DNA of 9,753 nt from contig DKIB01000040.1 in assembly GCA_002454015.1 (NCBI GenBank), positions 834 to 10,586 on the forward strand, in the 5' to 3' direction. Positions 1-6,613 of the stretch are shown piece after piece. Under the pieces are notes generated by a model that saw only the letters and a program-made list of their open reading frames with translations, made no database searches and had not been told where the DNA came from. This DNA is from Proteobacteria bacterium UBA6729. GTDB lineage: Bacteria > Pseudomonadota > Gammaproteobacteria > Porifericomitales > Porifericomitaceae. The first letter of the stretch is position 1; every line of letters starts with the position of its first letter. Position numbers and translations under genes: made by a program.

Positions 1-114
1 GCGAGACGGGGGGCGCTGCTGCAAAGCGAGATTGCTCAACCCGCCCTGCGCCATGGTGGCGTGCCTTGCACGGGGAACCCCACCCGCCCGCAAAGGGAAA
101 GCCGCCCGGGTCCG

Positions 115-165
115 GCCTCCCGTCAGTGGTGCGACATACGGTGCCTCCGTTCCACTGCGGGAGGC
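115..165. repeat. Bulged inverted repeat upstream of gpmI
   Basis: The left arm (115-129) pairs with the right arm (152-165) over 14 base pairs, interrupted by a single unpaired T at 123. The 22-nt loop holds a smaller ACGG/CCGT hairpin (138-141 with 147-150), so the element could fold as a nested structure. Neither side is followed by a run of T, so it is not a standard intrinsic terminator. It lies upstream of the predicted gpmI promoter and so would not be in that transcript. It could be the 3' end of an upstream transcript, a protein-binding site or a chance GC-rich palindrome. The pairing is seen directly; the role is unknown. Confidence 0.6.
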
Positions 166-183
166 AGCCATCCCGCCAAAGAA

Positions 184-192
184 TGTTAGAAT
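184..192 (+). promoter_or_regulatory. Possible extended -10 promoter of gpmI
   Basis: TGTTAGAAT matches the extended -10 pattern TGnTATAAT at all but one position. It would start transcription near 199 and leave a leader of about 28 nt before the gpmI ATG. No good TTGACA-like -35 lies 16-18 bp upstream, which is tolerated by extended -10 promoters. The GGAG at 214-217 then serves as the ribosome binding site, 9 nt before the ATG. This is a pattern match only. Confidence 0.4.
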
Positions 193-226
193 TCTCCCCC
201 GTGGCCTGCCACCGGAGACCTGCCCC

Positions 227-1843
227 ATGTCCATGAAAACCTCCCCCCCCATTACGCCCCTGTTGCTGGTAGTGCTGGACGGATGGGGCTATTCCGAGGG
301 CACTGTGTATAACGCCATACACAGCGCCCACACACCCACATGGGATCGGCTGTGGGCACGTTGCCCGCATGCCCTGATTGAGGCCTCCGGCATCGAGGTG
401 GGCCTGCCGGCCCGGCAGATGGGCAACTCGGAGGTCGGGCATATGCACATCGGGGCCGGGCGCCTGCTGGACCAGGAATTTACCCGCATCAGCCGCACCA
501 TTGAGGAGGGTTCCTTCTACAACAATGCACTGCTGCGTCAGCGGCTGGAGGCGTTGGCCGGGCGGGATGCCGCCCTGCATGTGCTTGGTCTGATGTCCAC
601 AGGGGGGGTGCACGGTCATGAGGACCACATGCTCGCCCTGGTACGCATGGCGGCCCGGCATGGAGTCAAACGGGTCTACCTGCATGCCTTCATGGATGGC
701 CGCGATACATTGCCCCGCTGCGCTGAGGAATCCATACAGCAGGTACTGGCGGTGTGCGGCGAACTGGGCACGGGCAGGATCGCCTCGCTGGTGGGACGTT
801 ACTATGCCATGGACCGTAACTGCAACTGGGAGCGCACCCGGGAGGCCTATGAACTGATTGCCCATGGGCACGCCCAGTATCGGTGTACGGACCCGCTGCT
901 TGCCATCCGACAGGCCTATGACCGCGGTGAGTGCGATGAGTTCATAAAGGCCACTGCCATCTGCGAGGCTGGCTGCCCGGTCACTGTATGTCCAGGTGAT
1001 CTGCTGGTCTCTACCAACTTTCGTGCGGACCGCGTACGCCAGCTGACACGCGCCTTTACCGAGCATAACTTCGCTGGCTTTGCTCGCGGAGCCGCACTGG
1101 CAGCGGACTCCTTCATCACCTTTACCCGCTACGATCAGCAGTACACCCTGCCCACGGTCTACCCGCATGAGACCCCGGCGGACAGCTTTGGCGAATGTGT
1201 ATCTCGTGCAGGCCTGCGCCAACTGCGTATCGCAGAAACCGAGAAGTATGCGCATGTGACCTTCTTCTTCAATGGCGGAGAGGAACGTGTCTACGCCGGT
1301 GAGGATCGTATACTGGTACCGTCCCCCGATGTGCCCACCTATGACCAGTGCCCGGAGATGAGCGCATACGCAGTTGCCGACAAACTCACCCAAGCCATCC
1401 GCACCCGCAACTACCATGCCATCATCTGCAACTTTGCCAACGCCGATATGGTTGGACATACTGGCGATTTTCATGCCACCATAAAGGCGGTGCAGGTATT
1501 GGATGATTGCCTGTCCGGTACTGTTGCAGCCTGCAGGGACTGCGGTTACGATCTGGTGATAACCGCCGACCACGGCAATGCAGAACAGCTGGGCAATTAT
1601 ATCAATGAGAAGCAGCCGGTGCAGCCACACAAGGCACACACCGTCAATCCCGTGCCCTTCGTATACTGCGGACGCGATGCGGTTACGCAGCAAACTACAG
1701 ACGGTTCCCTGCGCGATGTTGCCCCTACCCTGTTGTACCTGATGGGGCTGCCCATACCGACCGCCATGACCGGGCGGCGTCTGGTGCAGTTAAGCAGCCC
1801 TCTACAGCGTGGTACAACGGCCAGGGTGGCGGAGCTATCATGA
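227..1843 (+). CDS. gpmI: 2,3-bisphosphoglycerate-independent phosphoglycerate mutase
   Basis: This cytoplasmic enzyme interconverts 3-phosphoglycerate and 2-phosphoglycerate in glycolysis and gluconeogenesis, using two metal ions (usually Mn) and a phosphoserine intermediate. The 538-residue product is slightly longer than the usual 510-515. Family signatures run in order: LDGWG with metal ligand Asp18, MGNSEVGH with the catalytic Ser68, HGHEDH, DGRDT, GRYYAMDR, NFRADR, ADMVGH with Asp407 and His411, ADHGN with Asp448 and His449, and AHTVNPVPF with His471. The ATG at 227 is chosen because GGAG lies 9 nt upstream and homology begins right after it; an ATG at 233 is also possible. The frame stays open back to the window edge, but that part resembles no protein. 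After GRYYAMDR the usual Asp-x-Arg-Trp reads Asn-Cys-Asn-Trp. The stop overlaps the envC start by 4 nt (ATGA). Confidence 0.97.
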   Translation: MSMKTSPPITPLLLVVLDGWGYSEGTVYNAIHSAHTPTWDRLWARCPHALIEASGIEVGLPARQMGNSEVGHMHIGAGRLLDQEFTRISRTIEEGSFYNNALLRQRLEALAGRDAALHVLGLMSTGGVHGHEDHMLALVRMAARHGVKRVYLHAFMDGRDTLPRCAEESIQQVLAVCGELGTGRIASLVGRYYAMDRNCNWERTREAYELIAHGHAQYRCTDPLLAIRQAYDRGECDEFIKATAICEAGCPVTVCPGDLLVSTNFRADRVRQLTRAFTEHNFAGFARGAALAADSFITFTRYDQQYTLPTVYPHETPADSFGECVSRAGLRQLRIAETEKYAHVTFFFNGGEERVYAGEDRILVPSPDVPTYDQCPEMSAYAVADKLTQAIRTRNYHAIICNFANADMVGHTGDFHATIKAVQVLDDCLSGTVAACRDCGYDLVITADHGNAEQLGNYINEKQPVQPHKAHTVNPVPFVYCGRDAVTQQTTDGSLRDVAPTLLYLMGLPIPTAMTGRRLVQLSSPLQRGTTARVAELS

Positions 1844-3018
1844 TTTTCCACACCATTGCCTGTGCATCTGCATGTGCGCGCCGGAGGCCGGGGTTGAAAC
1901 CACTCGTTGCAGGGTGCCTGCTGGTGTGCATGGTTCCGGTCACTGTAGCGGGTGAGCCGGGGCGCAAACAGCCTGAGCTGCAACAGGGGCAGGACCAGAG
2001 CGCCGCTCTGGAGCGGGACGGCCGCCGTCAGCGTGAGGAATATGGCGCGTTGCGAATGGCTGTGCAGGGCAGCGAACAGGCGGCCTCCAGAGTGGTAGAC
2101 GATATCAAAAAGACCAAGCAGGCATTGGAGCAGAAGATCCGGACCACCGGGGAATTGGATACACGTATCCAGGCGCTGCAGTCTGCATTGCAGTCGGATC
2201 GCAGTTTGCTGGCCACTCTGGTGCGGGCAGTTTATATGGGAGGCAGGTTCAGGGCCTTGCTGGAGCAACAGGAGGTGGCCCGCATCGGTCGCATGCTGGC
2301 CTACTACGACTACTTTGACCAGCTGCGTTTGCAACGGATGGAGAGCATCACCGGGTCGCTGCGTGAATTTGATGGAGCACAGGCTACCATGCAACTGAAT
2401 TTGGATCGCCTGCAGGGCCTGCATCGGCGCTATCAGAAGTTGCTGGATGAATATATTGGACAGCGCCAGCAACGCCAGGAGGCCATGCACCAACTGGCCG
2501 GGTATCTGGCCGACCAGAATCGGTCACTGACCGTGTGGCAAGGGACCGCAGAGAAATTGCGTGCGTTGATTGCCGATTTGCAGCGCTCCGCTCCCCGCCC
2601 GGGCCAGCGACCATTTCAATCCTTGCAGGGCCAGTTGTCATGGCCGGTGATGGGTCACCTCGGCAACCAGTTTGGTGAATCCCGGCTGGATGGCCTGATG
2701 GTCTGGGATGGCGTTACCCTTGTTACCGGGGCCGGGGAGCCGGTGCAGGCGATCAGCGCAGGGCGCGTGGTATTTGCGGACTGGTTCCACAATCTGGGCC
2801 TGCTGGTGATTCTGGATCACGGGGATGGCTACATAAGTCTGTATGGGCACAATGAGCAGTTGAAGTCTCGTCGGGGCAGGCGGGTACGTCAGGGCGACAC
2901 CATCGCCTATGTGGGGGATAGTGGCGGACAGATGGAATTCGGTTTATACTTTGAGATCCGTCGCGAGGGGGTGCCCCTGAACCCGGCGCACTGGTGTCGT
3001 GAGGAACCTGACGCATGA
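1840..3018 (+). CDS. envC: EnvC-like murein hydrolase activator (degenerate M23/LytM protein)
   Basis: The 392-residue product is predicted to be exported: a basic N-region (ARRRPGLK) precedes a hydrophobic stretch, with likely cleavage near residue 37 (VAG). Residues about 45-255 are rich in Gln, Glu, Arg and Leu and look like a long coiled coil. A LytM/peptidase M23 fold follows from about 266 to 385. The zinc-site residues are missing: the His and Asp of the HxGxD motif are Trp289 and Thr293, and both His of HxH are replaced in GLYFEIRR (Gly368, Tyr370). This pattern is known from EnvC of E. coli, which does not cut peptidoglycan but activates the septal amidases AmiA and AmiB, positioned by FtsEX. 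I infer the same role. GGAG lies 5 nt before the ATG. The gene overlaps gpmI and ctpA by 4 nt each, and the gpmI-envC order is conserved in many gammaproteobacteria. Confidence 0.93.
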   Translation: MIFHTIACASACARRRPGLKPLVAGCLLVCMVPVTVAGEPGRKQPELQQGQDQSAALERDGRRQREEYGALRMAVQGSEQAASRVVDDIKKTKQALEQKIRTTGELDTRIQALQSALQSDRSLLATLVRAVYMGGRFRALLEQQEVARIGRMLAYYDYFDQLRLQRMESITGSLREFDGAQATMQLNLDRLQGLHRRYQKLLDEYIGQRQQRQEAMHQLAGYLADQNRSLTVWQGTAEKLRALIADLQRSAPRPGQRPFQSLQGQLSWPVMGHLGNQFGESRLDGLMVWDGVTLVTGAGEPVQAISAGRVVFADWFHNLGLLVILDHGDGYISLYGHNEQLKSRRGRRVRQGDTIAYVGDSGGQMEFGLYFEIRREGVPLNPAHWCREEPDA

Positions 3019-4331
3019 AGACTACTATTTTAATCGCGGGCCTGCTGTGCTTCCCCGCATGGGCGCAACAGCCGGATACTCCGGTGCAAACCACGGAGTC
3101 CGCAGCGACCACGGAGGCCACGGAGCTCCTGCCACTGGAGGCCCTGCGGACCTTTGTTGAGGTGTACTCACGCCTGAAAAGTGACTATGTAGACCCGGTT
3201 GACGATGAGTTTTTATTGCAACACGCTATCAAGGGCATGCTGGCCGGGCTGGACCCGCATTCTTCCTTTCTGGATGGCAGGGCCTATGCTGCACTGCGTG
3301 AGGGTACAGCGGGGCGCTTCGGTGGTCTGGGCATAGAGGTGGGCGTGGAGAATGGTCTTATCAAGGTGATTGCCCCCATTGAGGGCACGCCTGCCGAGCG
3401 GGCCGGCATCCAGGCCGGTGATTTGATCATCAAACTCGATGGCAAACCGGTCAAGGGGATCGATCTGGATGAGGCCGTGGAGATTATGCGCGGGGAGCCC
3501 GGCACCTCGATCACGCTGACGGTGCTGCGCGATGACAGCAGCCCCCCTGTGGAGCTGACCATTGAGCGGGAGGTGATCCGTCTCAAGAGCGTCAAGTCCA
3601 CAGTCCTGGAGCCTGGTTTTATGTCGTTTCGGATTCGCGTATTTCAGGAGCAGACCCGCAGCGATCTTGCGGCTGCCATACGCAAGGGGCTGGAGAACGA
3701 TGCGCCCCTGCTGGGCATCATCCTGGATCTGCGGAACAATCCAGGCGGCGTGTTGAGTTCCGCTGTGTCCGTATCTGATCTGTTTCTGGATGGGGGCACC
3801 ATACTCTACACCGAAGGTCGGGTGAAGGACTCCAGCCTGACCTTCAATGCCCGTCTTGGTGACCTGTTGCAAGGGTTGCCGATGGTGGTGCTGGTTAATG
3901 GTGGCTCGGCATCGGCCTCGGAGATCGTTGCCGGTGCGTTGCAGGATCACAAGCGCGCCATCATCATGGGAACGCAGACCTTTGGCAAGGGCTCTGTGCA
4001 GACTATAGTCTCCATGCGCAACAATACCGCCCTGAAATTAACGACGGCGCGGTACTACACGCCGCTGGGGCGATCCATACAGGCCGAGGGCATTGAACCG
4101 GATATACAGGTTGCCAATTTTCGTATATCGGCAATGCAGGACAACGGCGGGGTGCGTTTCAAGGAGGCAGATTTGCGTGGCCATCTGGGAAACTCGGGTA
4201 CGCCGTCCCCCGACGCGGTCAAGCCCGACGGTGCAGGCGGCAGTGCGCTGGCGCTATCGGACTACCAACTCTATGAGGCCCTGAATCTGTTGAAGGGGCT
4301 TGCTCACATCGCCACTGCTGAGCGGCCCTGA
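3015..4331 (+). CDS. ctpA: S41-family carboxy-terminal processing protease CtpA
   Basis: This is a periplasmic serine protease that cleaves substrates near their C-terminus. The 438-residue length is close to that of Pseudomonas CtpA. A short signal peptide ends near AWA (residue 17). A helical N-terminal region carrying the family motif LDPHSSFL is followed by a PDZ domain (about 98-185, with GGLGIEV and AGDLI). The S41 core then has DLRNNPGG, GGSASASE and FGKGSVQT. By the 25-residue spacing known from Prc, the Ser-Lys dyad is Ser300 and Lys325. A Gly/Pro/Asp-containing linker leads to a C-terminal helix. GAGGA 9 nt upstream supports the ATG, which overlaps the envC stop by 4 nt. In P. aeruginosa CtpA degrades peptidoglycan cross-link hydrolases, so sitting beside an amidase activator fits a cell-wall role, although its substrates here are unknown. 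Confidence 0.95.
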   Translation: MKTTILIAGLLCFPAWAQQPDTPVQTTESAATTEATELLPLEALRTFVEVYSRLKSDYVDPVDDEFLLQHAIKGMLAGLDPHSSFLDGRAYAALREGTAGRFGGLGIEVGVENGLIKVIAPIEGTPAERAGIQAGDLIIKLDGKPVKGIDLDEAVEIMRGEPGTSITLTVLRDDSSPPVELTIEREVIRLKSVKSTVLEPGFMSFRIRVFQEQTRSDLAAAIRKGLENDAPLLGIILDLRNNPGGVLSSAVSVSDLFLDGGTILYTEGRVKDSSLTFNARLGDLLQGLPMVVLVNGGSASASEIVAGALQDHKRAIIMGTQTFGKGSVQTIVSMRNNTALKLTTARYYTPLGRSIQAEGIEPDIQVANFRISAMQDNGGVRFKEADLRGHLGNSGTPSPDAVKPDGAGGSALALSDYQLYEALNLLKGLAHIATAERP

Positions 4332-5431
4332 TGTCTCTCCTGCAGTGTGGCCGGGTAATCGCACTGCTGGCATTACCACTGTCCGCAGTCGGTAACGAGG
4401 CCCGGGAATCTGCACTGCACTGCTTCCGTATTGAGCAAGTGGCAGGCGCACTGGAGTGGCCGTGGGGGATGGCCTTTCTGCCGGGGGAAGAGTTTCTGGT
4501 AACTGGCCGGGGTGGGCAGTTGTGGCGGTTGCAGGCTGACGGGACACGTCTTGAGGTGGCGGGAGTGCCCCGGGTGGTAAGCGACGGACAGGGTGGCCTG
4601 CTGGATGTGGCCCTGCACCCTGAGTACGTCAGCAACCAGCTGATCTATCTGGCCTATACAGCAGGCAATCTGGCGCAACGTGGTACCGATGTAGCCCGGG
4701 CGAGACTGCTCGGCAATCAACTGGAAGATGTGCAGACGGTGTTCAGCATGCGCCCCCGCAAGATTGGCGGTCGTCACTTTGGGTCGCGTCTGTTGTTTGC
4801 GCCGGACGGCACCCTGTTGATCAGCCTGGGGGACCGTGCTGATCGCTCGTCCGCACAAGATCTGGAGCAGCACTCGGGCTCAATCATCCGCATTCACGAT
4901 GATGGTCGCATTCCGGAGGACAACCCCTTCGGCACATCCAGTGCCATCTACAGCTATGGCCACCGTAATGTGCAGGGGATGGTGTTTGCCGGCAAGCGTC
5001 TGTGGGCTCACGAGCATGGCCCGATGGGTGGTGATGAGTTGAATCAGGTATCTCCGGGGCGCAATTACGGCTGGCCACTGATCACCTACGGCGTGAATTA
5101 TGGGACTGGCACGGCCATCGGCGAAGGCACCCACAAGGCAGGCCTGGAGCAACCGGTCCACTATTGGGTGCCTTCCATCGGGCCTTCCGGCCTGGCGCAT
5201 TACCGTGGCGATGCCTTCCCCAACTGGAACGATAACCTGTTTGCAGGGTCACTGAAATTCGGCTTGCTGGTGCGACTGCAAATGCAGGATGGTCAAGTTG
5301 TACACGAGGAGCGCCTGTTGGGAGGAAGCCACGGTCGCATTCGTGATGTGCGCCTAGGGCCGGATGGCCTGCTGTATCTGCTCAGCGACGACCCCTCCGG
5401 TGCCCTGTTGCGTATCGCACCCTGCAATTAG
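4331..5431 (+). CDS. PQQ-dependent aldose sugar dehydrogenase (YliI/GdhB-like)
   Basis: A 366-residue secreted six-bladed beta-propeller of the soluble glucose/sorbosone dehydrogenase family, which oxidises aldose sugars to lactones with pyrroloquinoline quinone and calcium. A hydrophobic N-terminus (residues about 6-20) looks like a signal peptide. Family motifs in order: PWGMAFLP (28-35), GGLLDVALHP, GGRHFGSRL (146-154, whose His149 matches the catalytic His region), GTLLISLGDR, SGSIIRI, YSYGHRNVQG (with Arg212 in the PQQ-binding position), EHGPMGGDE, NYGWP, and a late SIGPSGL segment. The length is close to E. coli YliI (Asd). The ATG overlaps the ctpA stop by one base (TGATG), so translation is probably coupled; no strong ribosome binding site is seen. 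Substrate and electron acceptor cannot be read from the sequence. Activity needs PQQ made by the cell or taken from outside; no pqq genes are in this window. Confidence 0.92.
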   Translation: MSLLQCGRVIALLALPLSAVGNEARESALHCFRIEQVAGALEWPWGMAFLPGEEFLVTGRGGQLWRLQADGTRLEVAGVPRVVSDGQGGLLDVALHPEYVSNQLIYLAYTAGNLAQRGTDVARARLLGNQLEDVQTVFSMRPRKIGGRHFGSRLLFAPDGTLLISLGDRADRSSAQDLEQHSGSIIRIHDDGRIPEDNPFGTSSAIYSYGHRNVQGMVFAGKRLWAHEHGPMGGDELNQVSPGRNYGWPLITYGVNYGTGTAIGEGTHKAGLEQPVHYWVPSIGPSGLAHYRGDAFPNWNDNLFAGSLKFGLLVRLQMQDGQVVHEERLLGGSHGRIRDVRLGPDGLLYLLSDDPSGALLRIAPCN

Positions 5432-5506
5432 CCTGCGTTTCTGTGGTCTCGGCCTGCCCGCAAACAATTGATTTTTCGCACATTTGGCCGATTTCCAGGC
5501 AGGGTT

Positions 5507-5524
5507 GCCCAGGCTCCGCCCAGG
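5507..5524. repeat. Two direct GCCCAGG repeats in the inter-operon gap
   Basis: GCCCAGG occurs at 5507-5513 and 5518-5524, 11 bp apart start to start, about one helical turn. If transcription starts near 5564, the pair lies around -57 to -40, a usual place for an activator site. In GC-rich DNA such a short pair can arise by chance. Confidence 0.3.
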
Positions 5525-5548
5525 GTAGTGGTACAGAACCCGGGAGTG

Positions 5549-5557
5549 TGGTAGGAT
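5549..5557 (+). promoter_or_regulatory. Possible extended -10 promoter of the yqgE-pyr operon
   Basis: TGGTAGGAT resembles an extended -10 element (TGn followed by TAGGAT), with no clear -35 box. Transcription would start near 5564 and give a leader of about 25 nt before the GTG at 5589. The layout parallels the one proposed before gpmI (TGTTAGAAT with a leader of about 28 nt). The 157-nt gap is the only sizeable non-coding space before operon 2, so a promoter is expected here. This exact site is a pattern match. Confidence 0.3.
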
Positions 5558-5574
5558 GGACCCAAGTCCGGTAC

Positions 5575-5580
5575 AGGAGG
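5575..5580 (+). promoter_or_regulatory. Strong ribosome binding site that sets the yqgE start
   Basis: AGGAGG is the strongest Shine-Dalgarno match I noticed in the window. It lies 8 nt before GTG at 5589, which is in frame with yqgE, and 6 nt before ATG at 5587, which is immediately followed by TGA (5590-5592). It therefore supports the GTG start for yqgE and also exposes a two-codon start-stop overlapping it. Confidence 0.7.
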
Positions 5581-5588
5581 GCTTGGAT

Positions 5589-6206
5589 GTGAAACCGCAA
5601 AATACCCAGCACGACTCGTTGCAACTCAGCCGCATTGGTGACATGGAGGTTACCAGCTTGGCGAATCGTTTTCTGATCGCCATGCCCGGCATGGGCGATC
5701 CAAACTTTGAGAGGACGGTTACCTATGTATGTTCTCATGATCAGGAAGGGGCGATGGGTATAGTCGTCAATCGCCCTGTAGAAGGACTGCTTCTGGAAGA
5801 GGTTTTTACCCAGCTGGAGATTACTGCTTCCAATCAGGAGGCGGGTAACTGGGCTATCTGTCAGGGCGGGCCAGTGCAGACTGAACGGGGCTTTGTGTTG
5901 CATCAGCCGATGTCCAGCTGGGATCATTCCACGCAGATCTCGGAGGAGATGGAGGTCACCACTTCTTGTGACATATTGCGCGCCATTGCCAGTGGCTCTG
6001 GTCCGCCACATGCGCTGGTTGCACTGGGCTATGCCGGCTGGGGGGCCGGTCAACTGGAACAGGAGCTGGCAGAGAATGTATGGCTGGATGTCCCGTTCAA
6101 TTCGCGCCTGCTGTTTGACGTGCCGTTCGAGAAGCGCTGGAAGTTTGCGGTGGAATCTATCGGTATTCGGGTTGGCAACCTGTCTCCCCGGGCCGGCAAC
6201 GCCTGA
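5589..6206 (+). CDS. yqgE: YqgE/AlgH (UPF0301) family protein
   Basis: The product matches the YqgE/AlgH family, named after a Pseudomonas gene linked to alginate regulation; its biochemical function is not established. Conserved stretches run in order: FLIAMPGM.DPNF, the TVTYVCSHD region, GAMGIVVNRP, GGPVQTERGFVLHQP, and GYAGWGAGQLEQEL. I chose the GTG at 5589 because AGGAGG lies 8 nt upstream, giving 205 residues. A later ATG at 5643 would give 187 residues, the usual family length, but has only a weak ribosome binding site; an ATG at 5556 would overlap the putative -10. No signal peptide or membrane segment is visible, so it should be cytoplasmic. It precedes ruvX by 10 nt, a pairing conserved in many proteobacteria and suggestive of a shared, still undefined role. 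The family call is firm; the start is moderately sure. Confidence 0.92.
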   Translation: MKPQNTQHDSLQLSRIGDMEVTSLANRFLIAMPGMGDPNFERTVTYVCSHDQEGAMGIVVNRPVEGLLLEEVFTQLEITASNQEAGNWAICQGGPVQTERGFVLHQPMSSWDHSTQISEEMEVTTSCDILRAIASGSGPPHALVALGYAGWGAGQLEQELAENVWLDVPFNSRLLFDVPFEKRWKFAVESIGIRVGNLSPRAGNA

Positions 6207-6216
6207 GCGCGACCCG

Positions 6217-6597
6217 GTGTACCTGGGTTTTGATTACGGACTACGGAAGATCGGTGTTGCCATTGGTCAGGGCCTGAGCTGTACCGCAACACCACTGACG
6301 GTTCTCAACAGCAGGCAACAGCAACCAGACTGGTCCGGCATCACCCGGTTGGTAGAGGCCTGGCAGCCGGGTGCACTGGTGGTGGGGATGCCGGTGCGCG
6401 CTACCGGTGGCTGGCAGCCGATGGTGGGTCGGGTCAAGCATTTTATGCGTGAACTGCAGCGGCGCTTTGCGTTGCCTGTGTATGCAGTGGATGAGCGCTA
6501 CAGTTCCTGGGAGGCTCGTCTGGTGGCGGCGGGTGAGCCGGAAGACGCACATGCAGCCCGTATCATTCTGGAATCCTGGCTGCGTACACACGCCTGA
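6217..6597 (+). CDS. ruvX: RuvX/YqgF family putative pre-16S rRNA nuclease / Holliday junction resolvase
   Basis: A small RNase H-like nuclease; in E. coli YqgF/RuvX is implicated in maturing the 5' end of 16S rRNA and, by fold, in resolving Holliday junctions. The product has 126 residues against 138 in E. coli. Visible motifs are LGFDYG..KIGVA with the first catalytic Asp, LVVGMP, VDERYSSWEA, and EDAHAARIILESWL with the last acidic residue. Most of the size difference comes from a loop between the DERYSS helix and the terminal Asp that is about nine residues shorter than in E. coli, with the catalytic acids kept. The GTG start directly precedes the first strand, and no strong ribosome binding site is seen. 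With a 10-nt gap from yqgE, translation probably depends on ribosomes finishing yqgE. A TTG start inside yqgE is possible. Confidence 0.9.
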   Translation: MYLGFDYGLRKIGVAIGQGLSCTATPLTVLNSRQQQPDWSGITRLVEAWQPGALVVGMPVRATGGWQPMVGRVKHFMRELQRRFALPVYAVDERYSSWEARLVAAGEPEDAHAARIILESWLRTHA

Positions 6598-6613
6598 TTT
6601 CAATGTGGGTCTG

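Noticed and set aside
1..54. Possible start of a divergent minus-strand gene (ATG at 54, reading MAQGGLSNL...)
   Set aside because: Only 18 codons are visible, the ribosome binding site is weak and the peptide is not recognisable. GC-rich sequence stays open in several frames here.
1..189. Plus-strand frame open from base 1 to a TAG at 187-189, possible 3' end of an upstream gene
   Set aside because: The 62 residues show no recognisable motif, and the other two frames are also open over this stretch, so openness is not evidence.
32..226. In-frame upstream extension of gpmI from TTG 32
   Set aside because: The 65 extra residues are Arg/Pro/Ala-rich and resemble no GpmI N-terminus, while ATG 227 has GGAG 9 nt upstream and homology begins just after it.
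1597..2493. 298-codon minus-strand ORF opposite gpmI and envC
   Set aside because: The plus strand encodes two clearly recognisable proteins across it. The antisense peptide has no family motif and looks like a GC-bias shadow.
3213..3950. 245-codon minus-strand ORF opposite ctpA
   Set aside because: Shadow of the S41 protease coding region, with no supporting motif.
5432..5588. Intrinsic terminator after the sugar dehydrogenase gene
   Set aside because: CCTGCC near 5453 and GGCAGG near 5498 can pair over only 6 bp with a wide loop and no following T run.
5382..6053. Minus-strand ORF spanning the inter-operon gap and yqgE
   Set aside because: It crosses the end of the sugar dehydrogenase, the gap and much of yqgE, has no recognisable domain and would leave no room for the operon 2 leader.
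5893..6216. Long upstream extension of ruvX inside yqgE
   Set aside because: The extension is a frame-shifted reading of yqgE. RuvX homology begins only at GTG 6217.
6371..6613. Long upstream extension of pyrR inside ruvX
   Set aside because: This part is ruvX read in another frame; PyrR similarity begins after 6614.
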